Shown: positions 1-7,614 of the stretch, piece after piece
Layout of the letters: each line of letters starts with the position of its first letter
How positions within the stretch are numbered: the first letter of the stretch is position 1
Source: Saprospira grandis DSM 2844
Lineage (GTDB): Bacteria > Bacteroidota > Bacteroidia > Chitinophagales > Saprospiraceae
Direction: 5' to 3'
Length of the DNA stretch: 64,000 nt
Assembly (NCBI RefSeq): GCF_000275825.1
Contig: NZ_JH719942.1
Coordinates: 4,271,796-4,335,795 of the forward strand
Translations under genes and position numbers: made by a program
The notes under the pieces: model-generated
What the model was told of the DNA's origin: nothing
Databases searched by the model: none
What the model saw: only the letters and a program-made list of their open reading frames with translations

Positions 1-168
1 AGGCCTAGCGATGTGCAGGGGTGGCCGTAGGCCAGACCGAAGTGCGCAGCACTGAAGGGCCGAGCAGGCCTGCGAGCCCCGAAACGACAACAAGAACTTT
101 AGTTCGTAGTTCGACGACCAAAGGGAGTAACCGCCGACGAGCGAAGCGAGGCAGGAGGCCCCAAAAAA
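1..168 (+). repeat. GC-rich hairpin-rich intergenic repeat, forward arm (locus 1)
   Basis: This is the first copy of a family seen at about 17 intergenic places in the window. In this orientation it runs from GGCCTAGCGATGTGCAGG, through a TGGCC-GTA-GGCCA hairpin, GACC, a variable hairpin AGTGC-GCA-GCACT, the core GGGCCGAGCAGGCCTGCGAG, and a long 3' part to AGGCCCC followed by an A-run. The 3' part carries an extended module (CGACGACCAAAGGGAGTAAC) shared with the loci at 7365, 20644 and 40756. Short open frames across it are artefacts of GC-rich repeats. The left edge may continue outside the window. Confidence 0.85.
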
Positions 169-272
169 ATAAAAAAACGGCCTATTGGGGAACAGAAAAC
201 TTATTTAGCCTTGTTCTAATTTTGAATTGTTTAAAAGCCCTAATTTATGATGGATAAGAAAAGAGAATAATA

Positions 273-280
273 TATCTTTG
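273..280 (+). promoter_or_regulatory. Possible -7 promoter element
   Basis: TATCTTTG matches the Bacteroidota -7 consensus TAnnTTTG and lies 70 bp before the lipoprotein start at 350. I see no TTG -33 element at the usual 19-21 bp spacing, so this is a weak call. Confidence 0.3.
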
Positions 281-349
281 TGGCCCCAATTTTGATGGAG
301 GAATTTAAGTTTTCCCCTGATCACTAAAGTCTTATAAAACTAAACCGCT

Positions 350-892
350 ATGAAAAAACTACTTTTGTTCCTTTTTGCCCTAGGCCTATTTGCGGCTTGT
401 CAGTCTAATGTAGACCGCAAAGATTTGAGTTCTTCTGTGGTCAATACGCAGGAGATGGATAAAACCAGAGCTGGGCAGCAGAAAAAAGTAAAGGCCAAGG
501 CTTACTATTACCCCTCTTTGGTTGCCTTTGAAAAGGGAGAAAGCCAGAAAGATTTGAGCTTGACGGCCCTATCAAAGATCAATGAAATGGAGCAAAAAGA
601 GTACAATTATGTTGTACTTTATGATGCGGCTACTTCTTGGGCCGAAATTTTCAATACTGGAGATTATAGCCAAACGGGTGATGAGCAATTTAATGAGCTT
701 TTGGCGAGTCACAATTTGCTTATTGTTCAGCAATTTGAGGTGGATGATATGAGTGAAGGCTTGGTTTTGGCGCCTAATATGGCGGTAGATTCTCCGGTAG
801 AAGTAGCTAGAGAGCTCTCTCTTATTCAAGATGTTATGATGGTACAGCTCAAAGAAGTACCTGCAGAAGATCAGATGACGGCCTCTAAATAG
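350..892 (+). CDS. Small lipoprotein of unknown function
   Basis: A 180-residue protein. It begins with a short lysine-containing n-region, a hydrophobic core and a lipobox (LFAAC, Cys17), so it is predicted to be exported and lipid-anchored by the SPII pathway. The mature part is hydrophilic with no motif I recognise; the middle (residues 65-150) looks like a compact alpha/beta domain. It stands alone, with its own possible promoter and a terminator hairpin 28 bp after the stop. It is probably an envelope protein, but the function is unknown. Confidence 0.75.
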   Translation: MKKLLLFLFALGLFAACQSNVDRKDLSSSVVNTQEMDKTRAGQQKKVKAKAYYYPSLVAFEKGESQKDLSLTALSKINEMEQKEYNYVVLYDAATSWAEIFNTGDYSQTGDEQFNELLASHNLLIVQQFEVDDMSEGLVLAPNMAVDSPVEVARELSLIQDVMMVQLKEVPAEDQMTASK

Positions 893-919
893 AGAACATA
901 TAACAGTCTGTTAAAGTAT

Positions 920-953
920 ACAAGCTAGTGTCCCTAATTGGGCGCTAGCTTTT
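920..953 (+). terminator. Rho-independent terminator
   Basis: AAGCTAG pairs with CTAGCTT around a short loop and is followed by a run of nine T. It lies directly after the lipoprotein gene ending at 892. Confidence 0.75.
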
Positions 954-1026
954 TTTTTCTGCCTGCTGTTGTATCTTGCTAAGAAATCAGTCAAGGGAAA
1001 ATGAATTTGGCTAGAAGCGAACAATT

Positions 1027-1572
1027 ATGATACAAGTCGATCCAGAAATACTAGAGGCAATATATACTCAGAAAGATGAACATCTTTTGGAGCTTTCGCA
1101 AAAGCAGCCTGTTTTGCTTATTTTTTTACGTCATTTTGGTTGTACATTTTGCAAGCAAACGATGTCAGACCTATCTAAGGTGCGGGCAGAAATTGAGGGG
1201 CAGGGCATTTTGCCTATTATTATCCATATGGCGCAAGAGGAGCTAGCCACAAAACGCCTCCGTAATTTTAAACTGCCTAATATTGGTCATGTTTCGGACC
1301 CCGATTTAAGTTTGTATGCTTATTTTGGTTTGAAGAAAGGGACCTTTAGTCAGTTGTATGGACTAAAAGTTTTTGTGGGCGGCATGAAGGCTTTGTCCGA
1401 GGGCTTTAGTTTGCCCAGCATTAGTAAAGAGTATGGAAATATTAGCCAGATGCCTGGTGTTTTTATTTTGGAAGCGGGGGAAATCAAATTGGCCTTTATA
1501 CATAGCTTTGCTGCAGAAAGAGCCAATTACCTAGAAATTGTTGCCGAATATTTGGCCCTAAAAGAAAATTAA
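1027..1572 (+). CDS. Peroxiredoxin-like (AhpC/TSA-type) thioredoxin-fold protein
   Basis: 181 residues without a signal peptide, so probably cytoplasmic. Residues 28-45 (LIFLRHFGCTFCKQTMSDL region) give the beta-strand and CxxC motif (GCTFCK) of a thioredoxin fold, and the later PNIGHVSDPDLSLYAYFGL segment resembles the AhpC/TSA_2 (SelL-related, PRXL2-like) group. It is likely a thiol-dependent peroxidase or disulfide reductase; the substrate is unknown. It is monocistronic, with about 190 bp to the next gene and nothing recognisable in that gap. Confidence 0.75.
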   Translation: MIQVDPEILEAIYTQKDEHLLELSQKQPVLLIFLRHFGCTFCKQTMSDLSKVRAEIEGQGILPIIIHMAQEELATKRLRNFKLPNIGHVSDPDLSLYAYFGLKKGTFSQLYGLKVFVGGMKALSEGFSLPSISKEYGNISQMPGVFILEAGEIKLAFIHSFAAERANYLEIVAEYLALKEN

Positions 1573-1765
1573 GCAAATAAGCTAAATCGCTAATTAACAA
1601 GTACTTAAAAACAAGGACAAGAAGAAGGAAATATATTATCGCCTATAAATCAGGGCTTTGGGAACTTGAAAAAGCTCGTCGTAGTTTAAGTGATTGTGTT
1701 TCAATAAAAAACGAAAGCACATGATTATTATGACAGCGGCTTAGGTCGCCCAAAATCCTATTCTA

Positions 1766-2236
1766 ATGAATTGGCGAAAACTAAACGGAAGTCGAATTTT
1801 GCTCCCTATTAAGGAAGCCGTCGACAAAACCCTAGCAAAAGAACTGGCCGAGGGCCATGACGTAAAGGTTTGCATTGGAACAGACTCGCAGGTGCGAGGC
1901 AAGCAAATCAGTTTTGCAACGGTGATTGTTTTTCTGCGTAAGGGCAAGGGTGGTTTTATGTACATTAAGCCAGAGCTGCAAACTGGGCAAATGAGCATTC
2001 GAGAGCGAATGATTACAGAGGTAGCCAAATCGGTTGCGGTGGCTTATGAATTGACTGACATCTTTGCGGCCCATGGGGTGCAACTGGAAGTTCATGCAGA
2101 CATCAGCACAGATAGCAATTTTAAATCTAATGTGGCCCTAAAAGAAGCCATGGGATATATTCGAGGTATGGGCTATGAATTTAAAGCCAAACCTCATGCT
2201 TTTGCCAGCTCAAGCTGTGCGGATAAAGTCGTTTAA
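1766..2236 (+). CDS. YkuK-type (DUF458) RNase H-like protein
   Basis: 156 residues. The order VCIGTDSQ (around 36-43), a central basic strand region, EVHADIS (around 110-116) and the C-terminal KPHAFASSSCADKVV matches the YkuK/DUF458 family of predicted RNase H-fold nucleases. In that family the Asp in GTDSQ, the Asp in HADIS and the C-terminal Asp would bind metal. The biological role of the family is not established. A strong terminator follows the stop directly. The ATG at 1766 was chosen because the family starts a short distance before the IGTDSQ strand. Confidence 0.7.
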   Translation: MNWRKLNGSRILLPIKEAVDKTLAKELAEGHDVKVCIGTDSQVRGKQISFATVIVFLRKGKGGFMYIKPELQTGQMSIRERMITEVAKSVAVAYELTDIFAAHGVQLEVHADISTDSNFKSNVALKEAMGYIRGMGYEFKAKPHAFASSSCADKVV

Positions 2237-2241
2237 ATGAT

Positions 2242-2278
2242 AAACGCCTAGCCAAATTGGCTAGGCGTTTTTTTTTGT
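2242..2278. terminator. Terminator between convergent genes
   Basis: AAACGCCTAGCC pairs with GGCTAGGCGTTT around AAATT and is followed by a T-run. It lies between the convergent genes ending at 2236 and 2280. The T-run favours the plus strand. Confidence 0.85.
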
Positions 2279-2279
2279 T

Positions 2280-2720
2280 TTAAAAGCCCTGATATTTTTC
2301 TAATTTTTCGGCTGCCTCCTTGGGCAGGCGCACTAACTTTTTGGCCTGATAATCATAACAAAGCAAAGCCGTTTTGATGCGGGCCATTTCCTGTTGATCT
2401 TCGGGCCGCAAAAAGCGATAGTGCAAATCAAAACCGAGGCTATAAATATCACCTACGGCAATTTGAATAATAATTTCTTGGCCCCAAAAACCTTCGGCTA
2501 AAAACATTTGGGCCGCATCAGACATAATGAGATCTTCTCCAGCAAAATTGGTTTCTTTATAGCCCAATAGGGCAAAAAAACGCATCCTCGCCTCATGGGC
2601 CAGGGTTAGAAAACGGTCATTAGACAAATGATTGCCGTAATTTAAATCATTGACGCGAATAGAAAGAGGAGTTTCAAAGGGATAGCGCTTGGCTAGGGGT
2701 AATTTGACACGCATAAACAA
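2280..2720 (-). CDS. 4HBT-type (hotdog fold) acyl-CoA thioesterase
   Basis: 146 residues. The N-terminal part (TPLSIRVNDLNYGNHLSNDRFLTLAHEARMRF) is a clear 4-hydroxybenzoyl-CoA thioesterase motif: an acidic residue before the GNHLSN turn, then the long hotdog helix. Such enzymes hydrolyse acyl-CoA thioesters in the cytoplasm; the substrate cannot be read from the sequence. It lies 3 bp after the PLP-enzyme gene, so the two are probably one transcript. The first ATG is used; a second Met two codons in is an alternative start. Confidence 0.8.
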   Translation of the reverse strand: MFMRVKLPLAKRYPFETPLSIRVNDLNYGNHLSNDRFLTLAHEARMRFFALLGYKETNFAGEDLIMSDAAQMFLAEGFWGQEIIIQIAVGDIYSLGFDLHYRFLRPEDQQEMARIKTALLCYDYQAKKLVRLPKEAAEKLEKYQGF

Positions 2721-2723
2721 AAT

Positions 2724-3683
2724 TTAAAAGGGCAAATGATCCAAATCTATATTGCCCCCACTCAAAATAATTGCCCAATTTTGGCCCTTAAAACGCGCTT
2801 TATGCTTTAATAAAGCCGCAAGGGGAACCGCAGAAGAAGGTTCCACAACTATTTTTAGTTGCTCCCAAATCAGACGGAGCGCTAAGATAATTTCTTCTTC
2901 CTCTACACAAATAATTTCCGAAAGCAATTCTTGAAAAACGCCAAAGGTTTTTGGTCGAATTGTCGTGCGCAAACCATCTGCAAGGCTATCCGTTCGCTTG
3001 TTCTCAATGATTTTTCCCGCCGCCAAAGATAAATAAGCATCATTGACAAGCAGAGGCTCACTGCCCAAAACCTTGAGTTTGGGCCGAAAATAATGGGCCG
3101 ATAATAAAGCGCCACTCAAAAGCCCTCCCCCACCAATAGGCGCCAAAATTCCATCTATATCCGAAAGCTCTTCCAAAATTTCTAAACTACAACTTGCCTG
3201 GCCCAATATAACCTCATAATCATTGTAGGGATGAATAAAATGTGCGGCCGTTTCTTTTTGCCAAGCGGCCAAAGCTGCTTCACGTCCCGCTGTAGTGGGC
3301 GGAGAAAAACGAATTTTGGCCCCCAATTCTGCCGTGGCCCGCTGTTTAAAGGCGGGCGCATTTTCAGGCATCACAATATAGGCCGGACAAGCCAAGAGCT
3401 GCGCCGCCTTGGCAATTGCTTGCGCATGATTGCCCGAGGAATGCGTGCACAATCCTTTTTTTCGCTCTTCTTCAGATAAAAGCAAGGCCGCCGAAAATGC
3501 TCCCCGAACTTTAAATGAGCCAGTATGCTGAAAATTTTCACACTTAAAATAAATCTTGCAGCCCGCCAAGGCATTTATTTTCTCCGATTGAAGCAAGGGC
3601 GTTTTTTTTAGATAAGGCCGAATAAGCGCTTGCCGTCGCCTAATATTTTCGGCAGACAATATAGTTGGAAGATGTACTGACAT
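2724..3683 (-). CDS. PLP-dependent serine/threonine dehydratase or racemase family enzyme
   Basis: 319 residues, fold type II PLP enzyme. Residues 49-63 contain FKCENFQHTGSFKVRGA, whose Lys is the PLP Schiff-base lysine. SSGNHAQAIA (around 83-92) is the substrate-binding loop and GGGGLLSG (around 183-190) is the phosphate-binding glycine loop. The short length without a C-terminal ACT domain fits catabolic threonine dehydratase, serine racemase or hydroxyaspartate dehydratase rather than biosynthetic IlvA. It is the first gene of a two-gene operon with the thioesterase. Confidence 0.85.
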   Translation of the reverse strand: MSVHLPTILSAENIRRRQALIRPYLKKTPLLQSEKINALAGCKIYFKCENFQHTGSFKVRGAFSAALLLSEEERKKGLCTHSSGNHAQAIAKAAQLLACPAYIVMPENAPAFKQRATAELGAKIRFSPPTTAGREAALAAWQKETAAHFIHPYNDYEVILGQASCSLEILEELSDIDGILAPIGGGGLLSGALLSAHYFRPKLKVLGSEPLLVNDAYLSLAAGKIIENKRTDSLADGLRTTIRPKTFGVFQELLSEIICVEEEEIILALRLIWEQLKIVVEPSSAVPLAALLKHKARFKGQNWAIILSGGNIDLDHLPF

Positions 3684-3764
3684 TTTTTTTAAAAAATATG
3701 TGCTTCTTAATCAAGCAGTTGTTAACAGATTGTAAAAATACAAGCCTAAAATTCCAAAATGCTT

Positions 3765-3795
3765 TTGGAAAAACCAAAAAGACGCTCTATATTTG
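3765..3795 (+). promoter_or_regulatory. Bacteroidota-type promoter for the tRNA-Asp pair
   Basis: TTG at 3765-3767 and TATATTTG at 3788-3795 are separated by 20 bp, a near-ideal -33/-7 arrangement for the Bacteroidota primary sigma factor. The tRNA starts 35 bp later. Confidence 0.7.
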
Positions 3796-3829
3796 TGCCG
3801 CTCTCAAAGGAAAGCAAAAATAAAAAATT

Positions 3830-3906
3830 GGTCTGGTAGTTCAGTTGGTTAGAATACCTGCCTGTCACGCAGGGGGTCGCGGGTTCGAGTCCCGTCCAGA
3901 CCGCCA
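3830..3906 (+). tRNA. tRNA-Asp (GTC), CCA encoded
   Basis: A cloverleaf can be drawn: acceptor GGTCTGG/CCAGACC, anticodon stem CCTGC/GCAGG with anticodon GTC, and T-arm GGGTTCGAGTCCC. The discriminator G (3903) is followed by CCA in the DNA (3904-3906). It is the first of two tandem, identical copies. Confidence 0.97.
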
Positions 3907-3935
3907 ATTTTTTTCTTAAAAAAGAAGACCTATAA

Positions 3936-4009
3936 GGTCTGGTAGTTCAGTTGGTTAGAATACCTGCCTGTCACGCAGGGGGTCGCGGGTTCGAGTCCCG
4001 TCCAGACCG
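3936..4009 (+). tRNA. tRNA-Asp (GTC), second copy
   Basis: Identical to the copy at 3830 over the whole body, with the same GTC anticodon. It begins 29 bp after the first copy's CCA and is probably co-transcribed with it. The discriminator G at 4009 is followed by CTTTTTT, so CCA is not encoded here and must be added enzymatically. Confidence 0.97.
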
Positions 4010-4016
4010 CTTTTTT

Positions 4017-4046
4017 AAAGCCGCAACGAAAGTTGCGGCTTTTTTT
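4017..4046 (+). terminator. Terminator after the tRNA-Asp pair
   Basis: AAAGCCGCAAC, a GAAA tetraloop, then GTTGCGGCTTT with a T-run. It begins 8 bp after the second tRNA. Confidence 0.9.
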
Positions 4047-4050
4047 ATGC

Positions 4051-4086
4051 AAAATGGCGAATAGGAAAATCTATTCGCCATTTTTT
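4051..4086 (-). terminator. Terminator of the small exported-protein gene
   Basis: A 14-bp stem AAAATGGCGAATAG/CTATTCGCCATTTT lies just after the minus-strand gene ending at 4092, with T-rich flanks on both strands. Confidence 0.75.
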
Positions 4087-4091
4087 GTTTG

Positions 4092-4505
4092 TTACGGTTT
4101 AAGAAGAATAATCAAATCAATGTCAGTCCATATTAACCGAACACCAAAGCGTTTTTCATTAAAAATTTGAAAGGCAATAACAGATCCCTCTTCATCTACC
4201 ACAGTCATAAGCTGGTATTTCAGGCCATCTTCTGTCTCTCCCTCTTCTACTCCAGATATTCGCCGAAGAATTCTACGACTACCATCAAGTTTATATTGAG
4301 CAATGTCATTATTCGGCCCATGATTTAATATAAAAGTATTGGATGACTCTTCCCAGCCCCCCCAGGACTCTTCTATAGGGCTATACACATTCATATAATT
4401 ACAGTCTATCCGAAATTGGTCATATTCTTCCTGCGCTTGCAGGTTTCCCATAAAAATCAAAAAGCTAAATACACTGAGGAGGTAAATTCTTACTGACATA
4501 GACAT
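4092..4505 (-). CDS. Small exported protein of unknown function
   Basis: 137 residues. The N-terminus has a positively charged start, a hydrophobic core and an AQA-type cleavage site near residue 24, so SPI export to the periplasm or beyond is expected. The mature part is acidic, beta-rich and Trp-containing (ESWGGWEESSN), with no family I recognise. It is monocistronic. Two further unrecognised genes on the same strand lie beyond the repeat zone to the right, but nothing ties it to them. Confidence 0.65.
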   Translation of the reverse strand: MSMSVRIYLLSVFSFLIFMGNLQAQEEYDQFRIDCNYMNVYSPIEESWGGWEESSNTFILNHGPNNDIAQYKLDGSRRILRRISGVEEGETEDGLKYQLMTVVDEEGSVIAFQIFNEKRFGVRLIWTDIDLIILLKP

Positions 4506-4587
4506 TCGTTTTAGTTTTTCTTCAATAGTTCAAAGAAAAAGCACAACTGGCCAACCTATCTGTACAGTTTTTATTTTTTTTATTTTT

Positions 4588-4723
4588 TTTTGGGCTGCCC
4601 CTGCGCTTCGCTTGGGTCGGGCTGTGTCGCAGCTCGCAGGTCTGCTCGGCCCTGCGTTTTTTTCGCTGCGCTCAAAAAACTGGGTCTGGCCTTCGGCCAC
4701 TGCTATCCATCCCTCATCCGCTC
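4588..4723 (-). repeat. GC-rich hairpin-rich intergenic repeat, reverse arm (locus 2)
   Basis: Reverse arm starting with a T-run and GGGCTGCCCC. It contains GCTCGCAGGTCTGCTCGGCCC, a variable hairpin with A7/T7-type arms around CGCTGCG, GGTC, and the TGGCC-TTC-GGCCA hairpin. Its A-rich end faces the start of the gene at 4505, 82 bp away. Short frames across it are not credible genes. Confidence 0.85.
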
Positions 4724-4796
4724 ATCTAATTTTTTCAGGCCATTGTTTTTCTTCGGCGGTTTTGAGAAGATTATTTTTCTCTACGATTTCTAGTAG

Positions 4797-4897
4797 CAGT
4801 GGGTTAAAACCCACAGCAAAAAGGGAGGCCATTCTACATCCAAAAAAAAATGGAATAAAACCTTTCCCATTTTCCAGCAAACAAGGGCTTCAGCCCG
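4797..4897 (+). repeat. About 100-bp repeat, copy A (uninterrupted)
   Basis: CAGTGGGTTAAAACCCACAG, then an A/G-rich stretch, TTCTACATCC, an A-run, TGGAATAAAACCTTTCCC, and GGGCTTCAGCCC. It matches the copy at 5268, which has an extra palindrome inside. Confidence 0.8.
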
Positions 4898-5267
4898 CCA
4901 GTTTGCATAGACCCACAACCATGGGCTTCAGCCCATGGCCATAAAATAACTCCACAAAAAAATTCAGAGTTAAAAAACAACTTCTATTGTTAGCGTCCAT
5001 AAAATTCATAGGAACCCTAGGGCCAAGGCCCTAGGCTAAGCAAAAATTGTCATCCCCTCCTGCGAGGGGATTTTTTTCGGGCTGTTGTGGTTTGAGCGAT
5101 TATTTTTTCTTGGAAAAATAATTCCACACTAAAAATTCAGAAATGAAAACAATTGCTATTATTTATGCCCTGGGCTGAAGCCCAGGGTTGCTGACTTGAG
5201 CGAACTGACGGAGAAAGTCCTTGTTCGCTTTTTCGGGCTGCTTGTTTTTTCTTGGCTTTTCTAGAAC

Positions 5268-5403
5268 CAGTGGGTTAAAACCCACAGCAAAAAAGGGAGG
5301 CTGTTCTACATCCAAAAAAATGAGCCGATGGTTAAAACCATCGGCTCATAAAAAATGGAATAAAACCTTTCCCATTTTCCAGCAAAGAAGGGCTTTAGCC
5401 CGC
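5268..5403 (+). repeat. About 100-bp repeat, copy B (interrupted by a palindrome)
   Basis: Same order of segments as copy A at 4797, but the A-run after TTCTACATCC is split by a 28-bp palindrome (5321-5348) and a few extra A/T bases. The end palindrome reads GGGCTTTAGCCC instead of GGGCTTCAGCCC. Confidence 0.8.
5321..5348. repeat. 28-bp palindrome inserted in repeat copy B
   Basis: A 12-bp stem TGAGCCGATGGT/ACCATCGGCTCA around TAAA. Copy A lacks it and has an uninterrupted A-run at the same place, so insertion into copy B is more likely than loss. The core GGTTAAAACC is the same as in the neighbouring palindromes. Confidence 0.75.
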
Positions 5404-5422
5404 TCTTTACACAGACAATCAT

Positions 5423-6370
5423 TTAAGAAGCGCTACCCTGCTCCACAGCAACAATTTTTAGTTTTCTGCCCAATTTTTTAAAATAGAAATTGTAAATGTA
5501 GGGATTAGACAACCTATGCCCTTGCAAGCAACTATTTTCATAAAAAAACAACTCTATGCGAATAAGTTTTTTGGGGCCAAGGGCTTTCCTAATAAAAATA
5601 TCTAAATGATCTGTCCTGATATTCGCATCTAATGGAATTGTATCCATTATTGTAAAATTTTTCTGTTTTGCTGCCTGGAACTGCCCTTCATCATCAATAA
5701 GACGCAAATTAGTCTTGCCTAAATCTTGACTTTTACGCACCAACTCTACAAATTGACTACTTTTAAAAATGGCGGACAAAAACTCATCCTTTTTTTTGAG
5801 CTCCCTAGCCATTTGTTGGCCTCTTTTGGCCTTTACTTTAGGTAGCTCATCTCCGAAGTTTATTTCAGACAGAGGAAAAATATTTTCTGCCAGTAAAATA
5901 GGGGTATCTCCTTGCGTGTCAAAATAAAATTTAGCCAGATGAGGTTTTTCTGCACTACAGTCCATTTTACAAAAAAACAACGCTAGCTGTTCTATACTGC
6001 CAATTTTCTTCCGCTCTAAAATGATAAGATCAAAAAAAGGGGCTGCATTGATATTCCTTGGAAAATCTTTTGCTACTGAGAGCGGCTTTCCAGCTCTGCA
6101 CAAGCGCAGTGCAGCAAAAGAAGCGGTTTGATCAAAAATGCGCAGACTTAAATAAGCCTGATTTTTCTTTCTAGCCAATAAAAAGGGCTTTAAAGATGCT
6201 CCATCTATAATTTGTTGCAACATCTTTTCCTCCATAGTCCGCTTTGCATCCCTTAAGCCTTTGCATTGAAGCTCAGAAAAATAATGCTCAAATTCGTCTT
6301 CCAAATCTTCTTGAGCATGCAAAAAACTTAAGCTACTTAAAACAGCTAAAATCAATGCTATTGCTTTCAT
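5423..6370 (-). CDS. Exported protein of unknown function
   Basis: 315 residues with a clear SPI signal peptide (hydrophobic core, LHAQ cleavage near residue 20). The mature protein is mixed alpha/beta and Lys/Asp-rich, with several Cys (ELQCKGL, LRLCRAG, FFCKMDCSAEKP, ENSCLQG) that could form disulfides. I recognise no family. It begins 4 bp after the upstream gene at 6375, so both are very likely one operon. An envelope-located partner or protector of the upstream product is one possibility (inference only). Confidence 0.7.
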   Translation of the reverse strand: MKAIALILAVLSSLSFLHAQEDLEDEFEHYFSELQCKGLRDAKRTMEEKMLQQIIDGASLKPFLLARKKNQAYLSLRIFDQTASFAALRLCRAGKPLSVAKDFPRNINAAPFFDLIILERKKIGSIEQLALFFCKMDCSAEKPHLAKFYFDTQGDTPILLAENIFPLSEINFGDELPKVKAKRGQQMARELKKKDEFLSAIFKSSQFVELVRKSQDLGKTNLRLIDDEGQFQAAKQKNFTIMDTIPLDANIRTDHLDIFIRKALGPKKLIRIELFFYENSCLQGHRLSNPYIYNFYFKKLGRKLKIVAVEQGSAS

Positions 6371-6374
6371 TAAA

Positions 6375-7316
6375 CTACCGTTTTGGCAAGGTTGGAATAA
6401 TAGAGGGGTTTTTCAGCTCTGGTGCATCCTTTGTTGGCAAAGCCCTACCATCAGGTTGTAATTCAAATAATTTCCCTTTTTCTACAGAAAATAAAGTCTG
6501 AACAGCTTCTATTAAAGAAGTTTTATCCATTGGTGTTATAGTATTACCTAAAATCATATCTCTATTTCCAAGGATATAGGACTCTGCGGCATTTCCTTCG
6601 TCAAATTCATCATAACCATCTCCTTCTGAATCCAAATTTTTTTCTTTGGGGATATCATTAACCTCATCATAGTCTATACCGTCTCTACCATCTCCATAAT
6701 GAACATACTCCTCCCAAAATGTACTCATAATAACTAGTAAACTTGCTTTTTTGCCAAGGTCTGTAGATTTATTTTGCTTTGACATTTCTTCTTCAAATGC
6801 AATAATTAAAGTTTCATCCAACACTATATAATGTTCACTGTTAGCCTGTTCAAAAACACCTTCTCCTCCCGAACCATGTCCTCGTACATACTGCCCGTTT
6901 TGCCCGTCAGTCATATCTCTAATAACGATTAACGGACTACTACCTTCACCCCAAGTTGCATCCTTTTCAACTTGTTCTGGGGTAAGATTTCCTCCTGAAA
7001 ATCGTTCCAAGGCCTCCAGAATCAGTTCGTTATTCATTAAATCATTTTTAATATTGTTTTCGATATAACTAACAAAATAAGGATATTTTTCTCGATATTC
7101 TTCTAATAACTCTTTAGGGAATTTAAAATTTGGTTTTTGATCCACTTCAGCCAGTTCACCCTCCCCATATAAAGGAGGATAAGCTTCATAGCCATTTTCA
7201 TAACCCGCCGTATAACTCATCGGATAAGCGGCCTCCGTAGATTCAATATTGTTTTTTTGTCCTTGTACTGCTCCTAAACCCTGCTTCTCCTGCTGTTTTT
7301 GTAATTGCTTTGCCAT
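6375..7316 (-). CDS. Unrecognised acidic protein with degenerate zincin-like motif
   Basis: 313 residues, no signal peptide, Gln/Lys-rich start, very acidic overall. Residues 201-211 read WEEYVHYGDGR. This resembles the LHEFVHYGD zinc helix of Bacteroidota metallopeptidase-type toxin domains, but the first His of HExxH is Glu here (E202-E203-x-x-H206). A downstream GNAAESYILG (around 241-250) could hold the third ligand. The middle part (WGEGSSPLIVIRDM, HYIVLDETLIIAFEE) also fits that layout. It is the first gene of an operon with the exported protein at 5423. An effector with a partner is conceivable but unproven. Confidence 0.7.
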   Translation of the reverse strand: MAKQLQKQQEKQGLGAVQGQKNNIESTEAAYPMSYTAGYENGYEAYPPLYGEGELAEVDQKPNFKFPKELLEEYREKYPYFVSYIENNIKNDLMNNELILEALERFSGGNLTPEQVEKDATWGEGSSPLIVIRDMTDGQNGQYVRGHGSGGEGVFEQANSEHYIVLDETLIIAFEEEMSKQNKSTDLGKKASLLVIMSTFWEEYVHYGDGRDGIDYDEVNDIPKEKNLDSEGDGYDEFDEGNAAESYILGNRDMILGNTITPMDKTSLIEAVQTLFSVEKGKLFELQPDGRALPTKDAPELKNPSIIPTLPKR

Positions 7317-7364
7317 GGGGATATTTTTTTGAGGATGACTTTTTTCTGTTTATTTATTTTATGG

Positions 7365-7521
7365 TTTTGGGGCCTCCGCCTTGCTTCGCTCGTCGGCGGT
7401 TACTCCCTTTGGTCGTCGAACTGCGAACTAAAGTTCTTGTTGTCGTTTCGCAGCTCGCTATTCGCTCGGCCCTGCGAGCTGCGAAACGTAGCGCCGCAGC
7501 TTTGCTGCGGAGGCCCCAAAA
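7365..7521. repeat. GC-rich hairpin-rich repeat, condensed palindromic copy (locus 3)
   Basis: It starts TTTTGGGGCCTCC and ends GGAGGCCCCAAAA, so both outer ends are of the A-rich type. It has only one CGGCCC core (GCTCGCTATTCGCTCGGCCC, the second core subtype). It lacks the GGTC-flanked variable hairpin and carries the TACTCCCTTTGGTCGTCGAA module. It looks like a deletion product of a two-armed copy. Confidence 0.8.
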
Positions 7522-7614
7522 CAAAATACTCCTCCAAAAAAATAAGATTTTAGGGGCAAAGCTTTTCTTTTCCATCAACAAAGGTTTTATTTGCACAAAA
7601 TTTAAGCTTAAGGA

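Larger units (their letters stand above)
4724..5422. other. Non-coding zone of short palindromes and degenerate duplications
   Basis: No credible gene. The zone holds short palindromes with related cores: GTGGGTTAAAACCCAC (4799 and again near 5270), CATGGGCTTCAGCCCATG (near 4920), CCTAGGGCCAAGGCCCTAGG (near 5017), CCCTGGGCTGAAGCCCAGGG (near 5167), and GGGCTTTAGCCC (near 5390). It also has diverged duplicate segments, such as ATAACTCCAC near 4945 against ATAATTCCAC near 5120. The zone looks like an accumulation site for small mobile repeats. Confidence 0.7.

Noticed and set aside
1573-1765. Gene in the 190-bp gap before the YkuK-like gene
   Set aside because: Only short frames with early stops and no start or motif; nothing to support a gene.
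3830-4009. tRNA pair as an integration hot spot for a mobile island
   Set aside because: No integrase, no partial tRNA repeat downstream and no island-like genes next to it.
4092-7316. Type VI or contractile secretion effector locus
   Set aside because: No structural secretion genes in the window; only a degenerate motif and signal peptides are seen, so a specific claim is not supported.
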